Positions 16,401 to 26,500 of a stretch of DNA of 64,000 nt are shown here, one piece after another; positions within the stretch are counted from its first letter, which is position 1; each line of letters starts with the position of its first letter. Source of the DNA: Desulfovibrio sp. X2. GTDB taxonomy: Bacteria > Desulfobacterota > Desulfovibrionia > Desulfovibrionales > Desulfovibrionaceae. The notes under the pieces were generated by a model. It did not search any database. It worked only from the letters and a program-made list of their open reading frames with translations, and was not told the origin of the DNA. The stretch spans positions 140,777-204,776 of the forward strand of contig NZ_ATHV01000022.1 in NCBI RefSeq assembly GCF_000422205.1, written 5' to 3'. The position numbers and the translations under genes were made by a program.

Positions 16401-18491
16401 CTACACCTGGAGCGCGGCGAAGTCGGCCAGCCTGCCGAGCATGACGGTCAGGGCCTGGAGCAGGTTCAGCCGGTTCAGCCGCAGCGCCTGATCATCGCAC
16501 ATGACCATGACGTTGTCGAAGAATGCGTCCACAGCGGGCCTGAGCTCGCCGAGCAGGCCGAAGAGCGCGGTGAAGTCGTCCGCCTGCCGCATGGCTTCGA
16601 AACGCGGAGCGGCCGCTTCCAGGGCCGCGGCAAGACCGCGCTCGGCGTCGCCCTCGAAGAGGTCGGCCGAGTACGCTCCGGTCAGCTCCTGGCCTGCCTC
16701 GGAGCCCTGCTTGCGGATGATGTTGGACGCCCGCTTGAAGGTCAGCACGGCCTCGGAGAAGCCCTCGGAGCGGCTGAAGACCGCCAGGGCCTCGAGCCGC
16801 GCGCCCAAGCTCCAGATGTCCGCGAAGCCCGCGCCGAGCGCGGCCTCGACCACCAGGGTCTCGTGCCCCTTGCCCGTGAACCAGGCCTTCAGGCGCTGGC
16901 CGAAGAAGTCCTTGAGCTTGGCCTTGGCCTCGGGCAGGGGCAGCTTCCACTGCACGTTCTCGTACCCGGCGAAGCCGAGGCCGATCAGATCGTCGAGATC
17001 CAGGCGCAGGGCGTGGTCGAGCACGATGCGGCAGATGCCCAGCGCCTGTCTGCGCAGGGCGTACTGGTCGGCTCCGCCCGTGGGGATCATGTTCAGGCCG
17101 AAGCAGCCGCAGAGCGTGTCCAGCTTGTCGGCCACGGACAGGAGCGCGCCGGACAGGCTCGGGGGCACCGGCGAGTCGGGCCCCGCGGGCAGGTACTGCT
17201 CGTAGACCGCGCTCGCCACGGCCTCGGACATGCCCTTGCGGCGGGCGTAGATGCCGCCCATGATGCCCTGCAGGCTGTCGAACTCGTAGACCATCTCGGA
17301 GACGAGGTCGGCCTTGGCCAGGCGGCCCGCCTGGGAAAGGTCGAGCAGCAGCTCGGGCTGCACGCGCTCGGCGAGGCGGCCGCACAGCGCCTCGATGCGC
17401 CGGGACTTGTCGCCCATGCTGCCGAGCGGGGCCAGGAAGGTCACGTTGTCGAGCTTGCGCAGCCAGACGTCGAAATCGGTCGAGGTGTCCGCCTCCCAGA
17501 AGAAGCGCGCATCCTCGAGCCTGGCCTTGAGCACGCGCTCCCAGCCCTTGCGCACCAGGGACACGTCCACGGGATCGAGGTTCAGCACGGTCAGGAAGCG
17601 GTTCAGCAGCTTGCCGTCCGCCCCCTGCACGCCGAAGCTCTTCTGATGGCTCTGCATGCTCGTCAGCAGGACCTCGCGCGGCAGTTCCAGATAGAGCGGC
17701 GCGAAGCTCGCCAGGATGGGGCGCGGCCATTCGACCAGCCCCGAGACCTCGTCCAGGAGCGACTCGTTCCAGACGATGCTGCCGCCCGCCTCGGCGGCCA
17801 GGCGGTCGCCCTCGGAACGGATGAAGGCCTTGCGCTCCTTGGGGTCGAGGACCACGCGGCACTGCTCGCGCACGATGCCCTCGTAGGCCTCGGCGTTCGG
17901 CACCTCGAAAGGCCCGGGGCCCATGACGCGATGGCCGAAGGTCCGGCGGCCGGAGGTGATGTCCTCCAGGGCGAAGGGCACGACCTCGCTACCCAGGAGC
18001 GCCAGGAGCCAGCGCACCGGACGGCCGAAGCCGATCTCGCGCGAGCCCCAGCGCATCTTCTTGGGGAAGGACAGGGAGAGGACCGCCTTGCGGCAGATCT
18101 CGGGCAGGATGTCCAGGCTCTTGCCGCCGCCGGTGGTCTTGCGGCAGGCCACGTACTCCCCCTTGTCCGTGGTCACGGTGAAGAGCGCCGACGGCTCCAC
18201 GCCCTGGCCGCGGGCAAAGCCCTGCCCGGCCTTGGTGGGGTTGTCGTCCGCGTCGAAGGCCACCTTGGCCGGAGGACCGGTGACGACCTCCTCCTCGCTG
18301 CGCTGCACCTCGGCCACGTCCAGGGCCTCGACGACAACGCGGCGCGGCGTGCCGAAGGCGAAGATGCGGCCGTAGTCGATCTTGGCGGCGATCAGCTCGC
18401 CGGCCACCAGCCGCTGCAGCTCCTCGGCCAGCCCGGGGAAGAAGCGGGCCGGCATTTCCTCTGTGCCGATCTCGAGAACAAAAGAGGGCAT
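16401..18491 (-). CDS. glyS: glycyl-tRNA synthetase beta subunit
   Basis: Beta subunit of the alpha2beta2-type glycyl-tRNA synthetase; binds tRNA and supports charging together with GlyQ. 696 residues, as expected. Seen: MPSFVLEIGTEEMPARFFPG at the N-terminus, FPKKMRWGSREIGFGRPVRW, VEWPRPILASFAPLYLELP, ARLEDARFFWEADTSTDFD and the C-terminal anticodon-binding-like region DAFFDNVMVMCDDQALRLNR. Its ATG is 7 nt after the glyQ stop, so glyQS is a translationally tight pair. Confidence 0.97.
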   Translation of the reverse strand: MPSFVLEIGTEEMPARFFPGLAEELQRLVAGELIAAKIDYGRIFAFGTPRRVVVEALDVAEVQRSEEEVVTGPPAKVAFDADDNPTKAGQGFARGQGVEPSALFTVTTDKGEYVACRKTTGGGKSLDILPEICRKAVLSLSFPKKMRWGSREIGFGRPVRWLLALLGSEVVPFALEDITSGRRTFGHRVMGPGPFEVPNAEAYEGIVREQCRVVLDPKERKAFIRSEGDRLAAEAGGSIVWNESLLDEVSGLVEWPRPILASFAPLYLELPREVLLTSMQSHQKSFGVQGADGKLLNRFLTVLNLDPVDVSLVRKGWERVLKARLEDARFFWEADTSTDFDVWLRKLDNVTFLAPLGSMGDKSRRIEALCGRLAERVQPELLLDLSQAGRLAKADLVSEMVYEFDSLQGIMGGIYARRKGMSEAVASAVYEQYLPAGPDSPVPPSLSGALLSVADKLDTLCGCFGLNMIPTGGADQYALRRQALGICRIVLDHALRLDLDDLIGLGFAGYENVQWKLPLPEAKAKLKDFFGQRLKAWFTGKGHETLVVEAALGAGFADIWSLGARLEALAVFSRSEGFSEAVLTFKRASNIIRKQGSEAGQELTGAYSADLFEGDAERGLAAALEAAAPRFEAMRQADDFTALFGLLGELRPAVDAFFDNVMVMCDDQALRLNRLNLLQALTVMLGRLADFAALQV

Positions 18492-18498
18492 CGTCTGC

Positions 18499-19374
18499 CT
18501 ACCTCGCGGTCTTCAAAAGGGGATAGTCCATGTCCTTGCGCTGGGCTGCGTACAGCCGGGCCACGCGGCCCGCCAGGTTGCGCACGCGGTGGATGTATCC
18601 GGTGCGCTCGGTGATGGAGATGGCGCCGCGCGCGTCGAGCAGGTTGAAGGTGTGCGAGCACTTCAGGCAGTAGTCGTAGGCGGGCCAGGGCAGGCCTTCC
18701 TCGGAAAGCCGCAGGCACTCCTTCTCGAAGGCGGCGAAATTGGCGAAGAGCAGTTCCGTGTCGGCAAGCTCGAAATTGTACTTGGACTGCTCGACCTCGT
18801 TCTGGTGGTGGACCTGGCCGTAGGTCACGCGGTCGTTCCAGGCCAGGTCGTAGACCGACTCCTTCTCCTGCAGGTACATGCAGATGCGCTCGAGCCCGTA
18901 GGTCAGCTCCACGCTCACGGGAGTGAGGTCGATGCCGCCCACCTGCTGGAAGTAGGTGAACTGCGTGACCTCCATGCCGTTCAGCCACACCTCCCAGCCG
19001 AGTCCCCAGGCGCCCAGCGTCGGCGACTCCCAGTCGTCCTCGACGAAGCGTATGTCGTGCTCCTCGGCCTTCACGCCCAGCGCGGCCAGGCTCTTCAGGT
19101 AGAGCTCCTGGACGTTGTCGGGCGAAGGCTTCAGGATGACCTGGAACTGGTAGTAGTGCTGCAGCCGGTTCGGGTTCTCGCCGTAGCGGCCGTCGGTGGG
19201 ACGACGCGAAGGCTCGACGTAGGCCACGCTCCACGGCTCGGGGCCGATGACGCGCAGGAAGGTGTGCGGGTTGAAGGTGCCCGCGCCGACCTCGATGTCG
19301 CAGGGCTGGCCGATGAGGCAGCCCTGCTCGGCCCAGAAGCGCTGCAAGGTCAATATGACGTTCTGAAAGGTCAT
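18499..19374 (-). CDS. glyQ: glycyl-tRNA synthetase alpha subunit
   Basis: Catalytic class II alpha subunit, 291 residues, usual length. Begins [20 protein letters not shown]; shows [19 protein letters not shown], the class II motif 2 region [20 protein letters not shown], and motif 3-type [11 protein letters not shown]. The ATG at 19374 follows AAGGGGACAGC on the minus strand. The frame extends further upstream, but added residues have no family counterpart and would run into recO. Operon: recO-glyQ-glyS. Confidence 0.97.
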   Translation of the reverse strand: MTFQNVILTLQRFWAEQGCLIGQPCDIEVGAGTFNPHTFLRVIGPEPWSVAYVEPSRRPTDGRYGENPNRLQHYYQFQVILKPSPDNVQELYLKSLAALGVKAEEHDIRFVEDDWESPTLGAWGLGWEVWLNGMEVTQFTYFQQVGGIDLTPVSVELTYGLERICMYLQEKESVYDLAWNDRVTYGQVHHQNEVEQSKYNFELADTELLFANFAAFEKECLRLSEEGLPWPAYDYCLKCSHTFNLLDARGAISITERTGYIHRVRNLAGRVARLYAAQRKDMDYPLLKTAR

Positions 19375-19405
19375 GCTGTCCCCTTGTCCCCGGTGCGGCC
19401 GGGCT

Positions 19406-20152
19406 TCAGATCCGCCGGTAGCGGCCTGAATCCCAGACCAGACCGAGATGGTACTCGATGAAACGGTCAACGGCGACGGAGCATTCGCGCCTGACGGCGG
19501 GCGAAACGTCGAAAGCGGGCCAGACGTCCGGATCGCTCCGGGAAAGAAGCTGCAAGGTCTGCGCGGCTTCGCGGCCGAGCACGACACGCTGCCGCAGGTC
19601 ACGCCCGCACTCCGCGCAGGCCAGGCGGCCGCTCTCGACGCCGAAATGCGCCAAGGCAATGTCGTTTAATCTCTTGCCGCAGACATGGCAAGAAGCGAGT
19701 TCCGGCCAGAAGCCCAGTGCGAACAGCACCCGCGCCCTGAAGAAGAGCGGCAGGGCCTCTGGAATGCGGTCTTCCCCCTCCAGAAGTTCAAGCACACCTT
19801 GAAGGGTCTCGAAGACCACCGGGGTGCTCTGCGCGCCGTCCTGCACGGCCTCGGCGAACTTGAGGCAGTTGGCGGCCAGCCCGAGGCGGGCGAGGTCCGT
19901 GCGCAGTCGCGGATAGCCGTGCACGAGACTGGCCTCTTTGAGCTGGAGGTAGCGTCCGGCGCGATCCGTGCCCGCGTGCACGAGGACCAGGTTGAAGGCA
20001 TCGAGACAGCCCCCGAAACGGCGCCTGCTGCGGCTCCCCCCGAAGGCGAAGGCCTGAAAAAGGCCGCGATTCGGCCCGAGCAGCCGGACCCACAGGTCCG
20101 CCTCCCGAAAACGCCCGGTCTTCATCACCAGGGCCTTTTCGGTGAACTCCAT
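19406..20152 (-). CDS. recO: DNA repair protein RecO
   Basis: Recombination mediator that with RecR loads RecA on SSB-coated DNA. 248 residues: N-terminal OB-fold [20 protein letters not shown] with [20 protein letters not shown], a helical middle, and a four-cysteine zinc site CHVCGKRL followed by CAECGRDL. C-terminal [18 protein letters not shown] is typical. It lies 31 nt upstream of glyQ and 40 nt downstream of the RodZ-like gene on the same strand. Confidence 0.94.
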   Translation of the reverse strand: MEFTEKALVMKTGRFREADLWVRLLGPNRGLFQAFAFGGSRSRRRFGGCLDAFNLVLVHAGTDRAGRYLQLKEASLVHGYPRLRTDLARLGLAANCLKFAEAVQDGAQSTPVVFETLQGVLELLEGEDRIPEALPLFFRARVLFALGFWPELASCHVCGKRLNDIALAHFGVESGRLACAECGRDLRQRVVLGREAAQTLQLLSRSDPDVWPAFDVSPAVRRECSVAVDRFIEYHLGLVWDSGRYRRI

Positions 20153-20192
20153 GCGGGGCTCCTTCCGGCTCGGAGCCGGAATTCATTGTGGT

Positions 20193-21197
20193 CTAGGGAA
20201 AGGTGAGGGTCTTGACTTCGCCGGACTTGGCTTCGAAACGCACGGGCTTGCCGTTGTTCGTCACCGAGATGCCGCCGGCGTTGCCGATGCGCAGGATGAG
20301 CGAAGAGGTGTAGTCGACGGTCAGCTTCTCGCCGGGGCGCAGGAAGAATTCCTGCGCCTCGCCGTTCTCGGCCACGGCCTCGAGCCAGCAGGCCTCGCGC
20401 GCCGTGACCTGGACCGTGCCGGGCTTGCCCTTGGCCTCGGGCTTCTTTTCGGAGGTCGCGGCCTGCGCGACCTCCTTCTTCTGGGGCTCCGGCTTCTCGG
20501 CCGTCTCGACCGCAGGAGCCTGCTTGACTGGGACGGTCTGCGCGGTTTCGGCAGAGGGGACGGCCGTTGCCGCAGGCGCCGCGGACGAGGTCTGACCGGC
20601 CGGTGCAGACGCCTCGGGCTTGGCCTGTCCTCCCGGAGCTGGTTCGGCCTTGGGCGCTGCTTCCGGGGCGTTCTCCGGGCTCTGCGCGGGCGCAGCCGGG
20701 GCAGGTACGGCCTGCACGGGCGGCTGGGCAGAGCTCGAAGAAGGCGCGGGCGCGGTCACGCCGGGCTTGGGCGCCTCGGGCGTCGTGGTCTTGGCCTTTC
20801 GGCCCGGCAGGAACCAGACCACGGCAGCCGCCACGGCCGCGAGCAGGAGGAGAAGCAGAAAGGCCTTGAGAAGCCCCCCGCCCTTGCCGGAGCCGCCGGA
20901 ATGCAGGCGCAGGTCGCGCTGCACCTCCTGGGCCGTGGCCTCGTTCTCGTCCTCTTCCTCGGGGAAGATCTCGATCAGGGCCGCGTTGACCTCGTCCAGG
21001 TCTACCTCGAGCACCCGCGCATAGTTGCGGATGAATCCCTTGCTGTAGACAGGGTGCGGCATTTCGTCCTGCCGCCCTTCTTCGATGGATTGGAGATTGC
21101 GGCGACTGATCTTGGTCCGTTCGACGACTTCGTCGAGCGAAAGGCCGAGGGCCTCCCGTCGCTGCCGCAACATCTCGCCAAGTTCCTGTAGTTCCAT
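20193..21197 (-). CDS. RodZ-like HTH/transmembrane protein with DUF4115 domain
   Basis: Bitopic inner-membrane protein of 334 residues. Cytoplasmic helix-turn-helix at about 1-75 (LGEMLRQRREALGLSLDEVV and VYSKGFIRNYARVLEVD), one membrane segment at about 108-130 (AFLLLLLLAAVAAAVVWFLP), a long Ala/Pro/Glu-rich periplasmic linker, then a C-terminal beta domain of the DUF4115 type (EACWLEAVAENGEAQEFFLR). This is the RodZ architecture; RodZ links MreB to the membrane. The ATG at 21197 is preceded by GGGAGCGGGA; an upstream in-frame GTG lacks this. Confidence 0.88.
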   Translation of the reverse strand: MELQELGEMLRQRREALGLSLDEVVERTKISRRNLQSIEEGRQDEMPHPVYSKGFIRNYARVLEVDLDEVNAALIEIFPEEEDENEATAQEVQRDLRLHSGGSGKGGGLLKAFLLLLLLAAVAAAVVWFLPGRKAKTTTPEAPKPGVTAPAPSSSSAQPPVQAVPAPAAPAQSPENAPEAAPKAEPAPGGQAKPEASAPAGQTSSAAPAATAVPSAETAQTVPVKQAPAVETAEKPEPQKKEVAQAATSEKKPEAKGKPGTVQVTAREACWLEAVAENGEAQEFFLRPGEKLTVDYTSSLILRIGNAGGISVTNNGKPVRFEAKSGEVKTLTFP

Positions 21198-21211
21198 TCC
21201 CGCTCCCACCG

Positions 21212-22225
21212 CTAATACTTCATCTCGATGAGCGCCTTGCTTCTCAGCTTGGCAACATAGTCGTTGTAAATCTGCTCGTACTTGGGCTTGGCCAGGAACT
21301 CCCTGATCTTGCTCGCCACCTCGGGCAGCGGCTTGCTGCTGCCTGCCGTGTCGGCGACCAGCTTGAGCAGGGCCTGCTGACCGGAAATCTCGAAGGGCTG
21401 GCTGACGTCACCGGGCTTGAGCGACGCCAGCACCTTGCGCCACGCAGGGGCGAGCTGGTCCCAGCCGAGCGTCCCCATGTCCCCTCCGCTGTCCGCGCCG
21501 GGCCCCTGGGAATACTTCTGGGCCGCCTCCTCGAAGGTCAGGTCCTTGTCCTCGATCTTCGAGCGCAGCTTCTGGGGATCCATGTTCGCCGGGAGAATGA
21601 TCAGGTGCAGCGCAACGCGACGGTCGCTTCCGTAATCCTGGGCGTGCGCCCGGTAGTAGGCCTCGATCTCGTCGTCGCTGACCACGACCTTGTCCCGGAC
21701 CATGTAGCCGAGGAGGTTGTTGATGGAGATTTCCTGCTTGAGCAGCTTGACGTAGTCGGTGCGCGTCAGCCCCTGCTTGGCAAGCTCCTCCTGGAATTTC
21801 TCCGGGGTCATCTTGTTGTTCTGCAGAATGGCCTTGAGCCTGGACTCGACGTCGGCGTCGCTGGCCTCGGCGTGCAGCCGCTTGGCTTCCTGGTAGAGAA
21901 GGATGTCATCCACCATGCGGTCGAGCATCTGGCGCTTCATGGTCTGCAACCGCTCGGTGTCCGTCAGGTCGGGAGCCTTGTCCTTGTCCTGGCGCATGAG
22001 CGGAGCGAATCGCTTGTTCAGGTCGTAGAGGGTGATGATCTCCCCGTTGACCACTGCGACGATCCTGTCCGTGACCTGGGCGGCCGCGGCGGAAGCGAGA
22101 AGGAGGCCGGCGAGCAGCAGGCAGAGCAGGCAGGCCGCAAGACGTCCGCAACGCCGTTGATGAGGGATGTTCCGTACCAAGTTCCGCATGGTTACGAAGC
22201 GGTATGTAGTCGCTTTCCCACACAT
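21212..22225 (-). CDS. SurA-like periplasmic peptidyl-prolyl isomerase/chaperone
   Basis: Exported folding factor of the SurA/PpiC type, 337 residues from this start. A signal sequence with hydrophobic core LAACLLCLLLAGLLLASAAA is followed by VTDRIVAVVNGEIITLYDLN, the SurA N-domain signature. A PpiC-like parvulin region then includes LHLIILPANMDPQKLRSKIE and DSGGDMGTLGWDQLAPAWR. The ATG at 22225 has GGGGGA 10 nt upstream; an ATG at 22189 gives a more standard signal peptide but no ribosome-binding site. It lies 6 nt after the lipoprotein gene and upstream of the RodZ-like gene. Confidence 0.9.
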   Translation of the reverse strand: MCGKATTYRFVTMRNLVRNIPHQRRCGRLAACLLCLLLAGLLLASAAAAQVTDRIVAVVNGEIITLYDLNKRFAPLMRQDKDKAPDLTDTERLQTMKRQMLDRMVDDILLYQEAKRLHAEASDADVESRLKAILQNNKMTPEKFQEELAKQGLTRTDYVKLLKQEISINNLLGYMVRDKVVVSDDEIEAYYRAHAQDYGSDRRVALHLIILPANMDPQKLRSKIEDKDLTFEEAAQKYSQGPGADSGGDMGTLGWDQLAPAWRKVLASLKPGDVSQPFEISGQQALLKLVADTAGSSKPLPEVASKIREFLAKPKYEQIYNDYVAKLRSKALIEMKY

Positions 22226-22231
22226 ATGCAA

Positions 22232-23572
22232 TCATTCCCCCGAATCCGCAGGATGTCCCTGTTTCGCCTTGCCCCGCTTGCTCCGCTTGGAGGGCGCCGG
22301 GGCCGGGACTTCCTCCTCGCCCGAAGGGGCCGACCTGTGCCGTTCCTGCTCCATGACCTCCGGAGGCGCGATGTCCTGGGGCGAGAGTTCGGGCGTCAGC
22401 TTCTGTTCCGCGGCCGCCCCCGAATCCTTGGCGGCATGCCTGGCTCCCTTTGACGGGGCCGCGGCCTTGGCCTGATCGGCCGAGTCCTGGGCGCCGGGGA
22501 CGTTCTGCTCCCCGGCCGCTTCGTCACCCGATCCTGCGCTCGTTCCTTCTGCCGCGCCTGCCCCGGGGGCCTGCGGCGATTCCAGGAGGATCTTCTCGGT
22601 TTCAGCCACCTTGTCCTGCTGCTCCTGGTTGGCCTTCTCCTCCTCGTCGCGCAGAAGCTGCGCATTGACGCGGATGTCGGCCTTGGCCAGGCGCTCGGAG
22701 AGCCAGTGGTCGAAGGCCTTGCTCATCTTCTTTTCCACGAGGATCTTCTCCACCAGCGGGTAGGCCTGGGAGGCATCCAGAAGCTTGCTCGGAATCCGCT
22801 CCAGCAAGATGATGCGCGAGACGCCCATCTTGTCCGTCCATGCGGGGCTGACCCCGTCCTTGCCGAGCCCCTTAAGGGCCTCGCGCCAGGCGGACGGCAT
22901 GCGGTCCTCGCGCAACTTGATGCGCCGCACGGTCACGGTGCTCAGCCGGGCGACGATGGCCTCGGGCTCCTCACCGTGCTGGTAGGCCTCGGTGGCCTTC
23001 TCCACGAGCTCGCGGCCGGGACCCGCGATCAAGACCATGGAGATGCGCGGCGGCAGATAGAAATCGTTGACGTTATCTTTATAATATTGCTCGGCTTCCT
23101 GATAGTCGATCGAGATCTTCGGCCTGAGCACCTGCTCGTTGAACTTCTCCATTGCCAGGCGGGCATGAAGCTGCTCGCGCCACGCGGCGAGGTCGATGTA
23201 CTCCTCGACCAGCATCTCCTCGAAGGCGCCGTCCGGGTAGTCGGCCCGGACCTGGTCCTCGGCCTTCTGCATCTCCTGCTTGGTGACCTCGAGTCCCCGC
23301 TTTTCGAGATCCTGGTAGATAAGCTGCTGCACGATGAGGTCCGCCAGGGCCTTGCCGTGCTCCTTCTTGAGTTGCTCGAGGGTCGGGTTGGCGTCCGGCT
23401 GCTCGTCGATGTGCATCAGGTCGGTCACGAACTCGAGCTGGGACAGGGTGATGGGCGCGCCGTTCACGCGGGCCACCACGCCGGGTTCCTCGAGGTCGCG
23501 GGAGCAGCCGGGGAGCGCTCCGAAAATCAGGCAGGACAGCAGAATGAGAAGCTTGGTTCGCGTTTTTCGCAT
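22232..23572 (-). CDS. SurA-like chaperone lipoprotein with charged C-terminal tail
   Basis: 446-residue predicted lipoprotein: signal peptide MRKTRTKLLILLSCLIFGAL ending in lipobox LPGC. It is followed by VVARVNGAPITLSQLEFVTD (SurA N-domain type) and a PpiC-like region (RISMVLIAGPGRELVEKATE and MPSAWREALKGLGKDGVSPA). After residue about 310 it becomes a low-complexity Ala/Glu/Pro/Lys-rich tail of about 130 residues, ending SKRSKRGKAKQG. The ATG lies one base after the mfd stop (TGATATG). It is likely a partner of the next gene in periplasmic or outer-membrane protein folding. Confidence 0.87.
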   Translation of the reverse strand: MRKTRTKLLILLSCLIFGALPGCSRDLEEPGVVARVNGAPITLSQLEFVTDLMHIDEQPDANPTLEQLKKEHGKALADLIVQQLIYQDLEKRGLEVTKQEMQKAEDQVRADYPDGAFEEMLVEEYIDLAAWREQLHARLAMEKFNEQVLRPKISIDYQEAEQYYKDNVNDFYLPPRISMVLIAGPGRELVEKATEAYQHGEEPEAIVARLSTVTVRRIKLREDRMPSAWREALKGLGKDGVSPAWTDKMGVSRIILLERIPSKLLDASQAYPLVEKILVEKKMSKAFDHWLSERLAKADIRVNAQLLRDEEEKANQEQQDKVAETEKILLESPQAPGAGAAEGTSAGSGDEAAGEQNVPGAQDSADQAKAAAPSKGARHAAKDSGAAAEQKLTPELSPQDIAPPEVMEQERHRSAPSGEEEVPAPAPSKRSKRGKAKQGHPADSGE

Positions 23573-23573
23573 A

Positions 23574-26500
23574 TCAGGGGGCCGGACGCTCCGCGCCGGA
23601 AGGTGCAAGCAGTTTGAGTTCGTCCCTGAGCCAGGCGAGACCCTGGGCCGTGTCCCGATCCTCGGGCAGGCGCGCCTCGAGCTTTCCGGGAGGAAGAAGT
23701 TTGGCCCATTCGCGTCGGCTTTGCAACCAGGCCACGATATCCCCGGTTTCCGGGGCCGCATCCTCGCCCTTCCACTGCACCACCACGCGGCCCGGATAGA
23801 GATCCGCGCGGCTCGCGCCCAGCCGGACCAGCTCGCGCTTGAGTTCCAGGGCCGAGAGGAAGTTGGCCAGGGGCACGGGCCACTTGCCGAAGCGGTCCTT
23901 GATCTCGAGCGCGAGGTCCTGCGCTTCGGTCTCGCTCCGTGCCGCGGCAAAGGCCTTGTACCAGTTGAGGCGCTCCTGAGCGTCCGGGATGTAGCTCTCC
24001 GGGATGTGGGCCGCGATGACGAAGTTCATCTCGGTCTCGGGGCGCGATGACGTGCCTTCGCCACGCAGACGGCGCACCTCCTCCTCGAGCATCTCGAGGA
24101 ACAGGTCCAGCCCCACCTTGGCGATCTGCCCGGACTGGGCCTCGCCCAGGATGTTGCCCGCGCCGCGCAGCCTCAGGTCCTCCATGGCCACGCGGAAGCC
24201 CGCGCCCAGGTAGTCCATGTCCAGGATCACGCGCAGCCTCTTGCGCGCGTCCTCGGGCACGGCCTCCATGCTCGGGACCACGAAATAGGCGTAGGCCTGG
24301 CGCTCCGAGCGCCCCACCCTGCCCCGCAGCTGGTAGAGCTGGCCCAGGCCGAACATGTGCGCCTGGTCCACGATCAGGGTGTTGGCGTTGGGGAAATCGA
24401 GGCCCGACTCGACGATGGCCGTGCAGACCAGCACGTCCGTCTCGCCGTGCCAGAAGGCGTGCATGGCGTTCTCGAGCTCCTGGGCCGTCATCTGGCCGTG
24501 GGCCATGCCCACCTTGGCCTCGGGCACCAGGCTCCTCACGTAGGCCGTCACGCCGTCGAGCGTGCGCACCCGGTTGTGCACCCAGAAGACCTGCCCGCCG
24601 CGCGCGAGCTCGCGTTCGAGGATGCGGCGCAGCATGCCGTCGTCGCGCTCCACCAGGGCCGTCTCCACGGGTTTCCGGTCCGCGGGCGGCGTCTCGATGA
24701 CCGAGAGCGAGCGGATGCCGGACAGCGAGAGCTGCAGCGTGCGCGGGATGGGCGTGGCCGTGAGCGTCAGGCAGTCGATGGTGCGCTTGAGTTCCTTCAG
24801 CCGCTCCTTGTGCCGCACGCCGAATCGCTGCTCCTCGTCGAGCACCAGGAGGCCCAGGCGCGGCAGGTGCACGTCCTGGGAAAGCATGCGGTGGGTGCCC
24901 ACGAGCACGTCCACGGCCCCGCGCGCGGCCGCGGCGATGATCGTCTTCTGCTCCGCCTTGGGCACGAAGCGCGAGAGCATGGCCACGCTGACCGGGAAGT
25001 TGGCCATGCGCGTCTTGAAGGTATGGTAGTGCTGCTCCGCCAGGACCGTGGTCGGGCACAGGAGCGCCACCTGCTTGCCGTCGGCCACGGCGCGGAAGGC
25101 AGCGCGCAACGCGACCTCGGTCTTGCCGAATCCCACGTCGCCGCAGACCAGGCGGTCCATGGGCTCGGAGCGCTCCATGTCCGCCAGCACCTCCTGGATG
25201 GCCCTGGCCTGGTCGGGCGTCTCCTCGAAGCTGAAGCCCGCCTCGAACTCGCGGTAGAGCTCGGAAGTCGGAGAATAGGCGTAGCCCTTGGCGATACGCC
25301 GGTAGGCGTACATCTCCACGAGCTCCTGGGCGATCTTCTCCACCGCCTTGCGGGCCCGCTCCTTGGCCGCGCGCCAGCGTGCCCCGCGCAGGGAGTCGAG
25401 CGACGGCGCGGCACCTTCCGGCCCCTTGTAGCGCTGGACCATGCCCATGCGGTCCACGGGCAGATAGAGCTTGTCCTCGCCGTCGAAGAGCAGAAGCATA
25501 TAGTCGTTGGCCACCTCGCCGTGCGCAAGCCTGGTCAGCCCGGCGAAGCGGGAGAGGCCGTAGTCGCGGTGCACCAGCAGGTCGCCCTGGGATATTTCGT
25601 CGTAGGAGGCGAGCCCCTTCCAGTCCTTGCTGCGCGCCACGCGGGTCGGGGCCTCGCCCGGCTGCAGCACGTCCTCGGAAAGGATGCGCACTCCGGCCCA
25701 GGAAAGCTCCATGCCCTTGGAAAGCGGAGAGACGAGGGCGTACACGCCGCGCCTGTCCGGCGCGTAGTCCTGGCGCGGGGAAATGCCTTCCTGCTCGGCC
25801 AGCTTGAGGAAGCGGCTGCGCGAACGCGGACTCTGGAAGCTGAGCAGCGTCTGCCCTTCCTGGGATTCCCACTCGCGGAGGTTCGCCACCAGGGCGGTCC
25901 AGGGGCGCTTCTGGTCGTCCGGCTTCCAGAAGAGGTCGGAGAAGGCCTCGATCTGGCGCTCGGGAAGCTCGAGCCCCTCCTTGGACACCCCGAGCACAAG
26001 CTCCTCGAAGACCAGGTGCCGCTTGCTCGTCCAGGTTCTGCGCGCGTCCTCCTCGGGCCAGAGCAGGAGATCGTCGCGCACGAGGATGCCCTTGTCCTCG
26101 CGCTGCTTCTGGCAGAACTCCTGCCAGCCCCAGACCGTCTCCTCCATCTTCTCGCGCAGCGTGGCCCCGCCGGAGAGCAGGTACACGGCGTCGGGGGGGA
26201 GATAGTCCGAGAGGCGTGCCGGATTCTGGTAATAGAGTCCGGGCCAGAGGAAGCCGTCGGCCTCCTCGAGCGAGCGGGTGAAGCGGTCCAGGGCCTCGGC
26301 GTTGATCTGCCCCGTGGTCTTGAGCCTGCCGAGCTTGGCCTCGCCCTGCTCCTTGATCTCCGGCACGAGCAGCGCAGGCGCCGCGGGGACGAGGGTCAGT
26401 GCGGGCAGGTCGGTCACGGAGCGCTGCGTCTGGGCGTTGAAGAGCCTGATCTCGTCCAGGGTGTCGCCGAAGAATTCCAGGCGCGCGGGATGCTCGAAAC

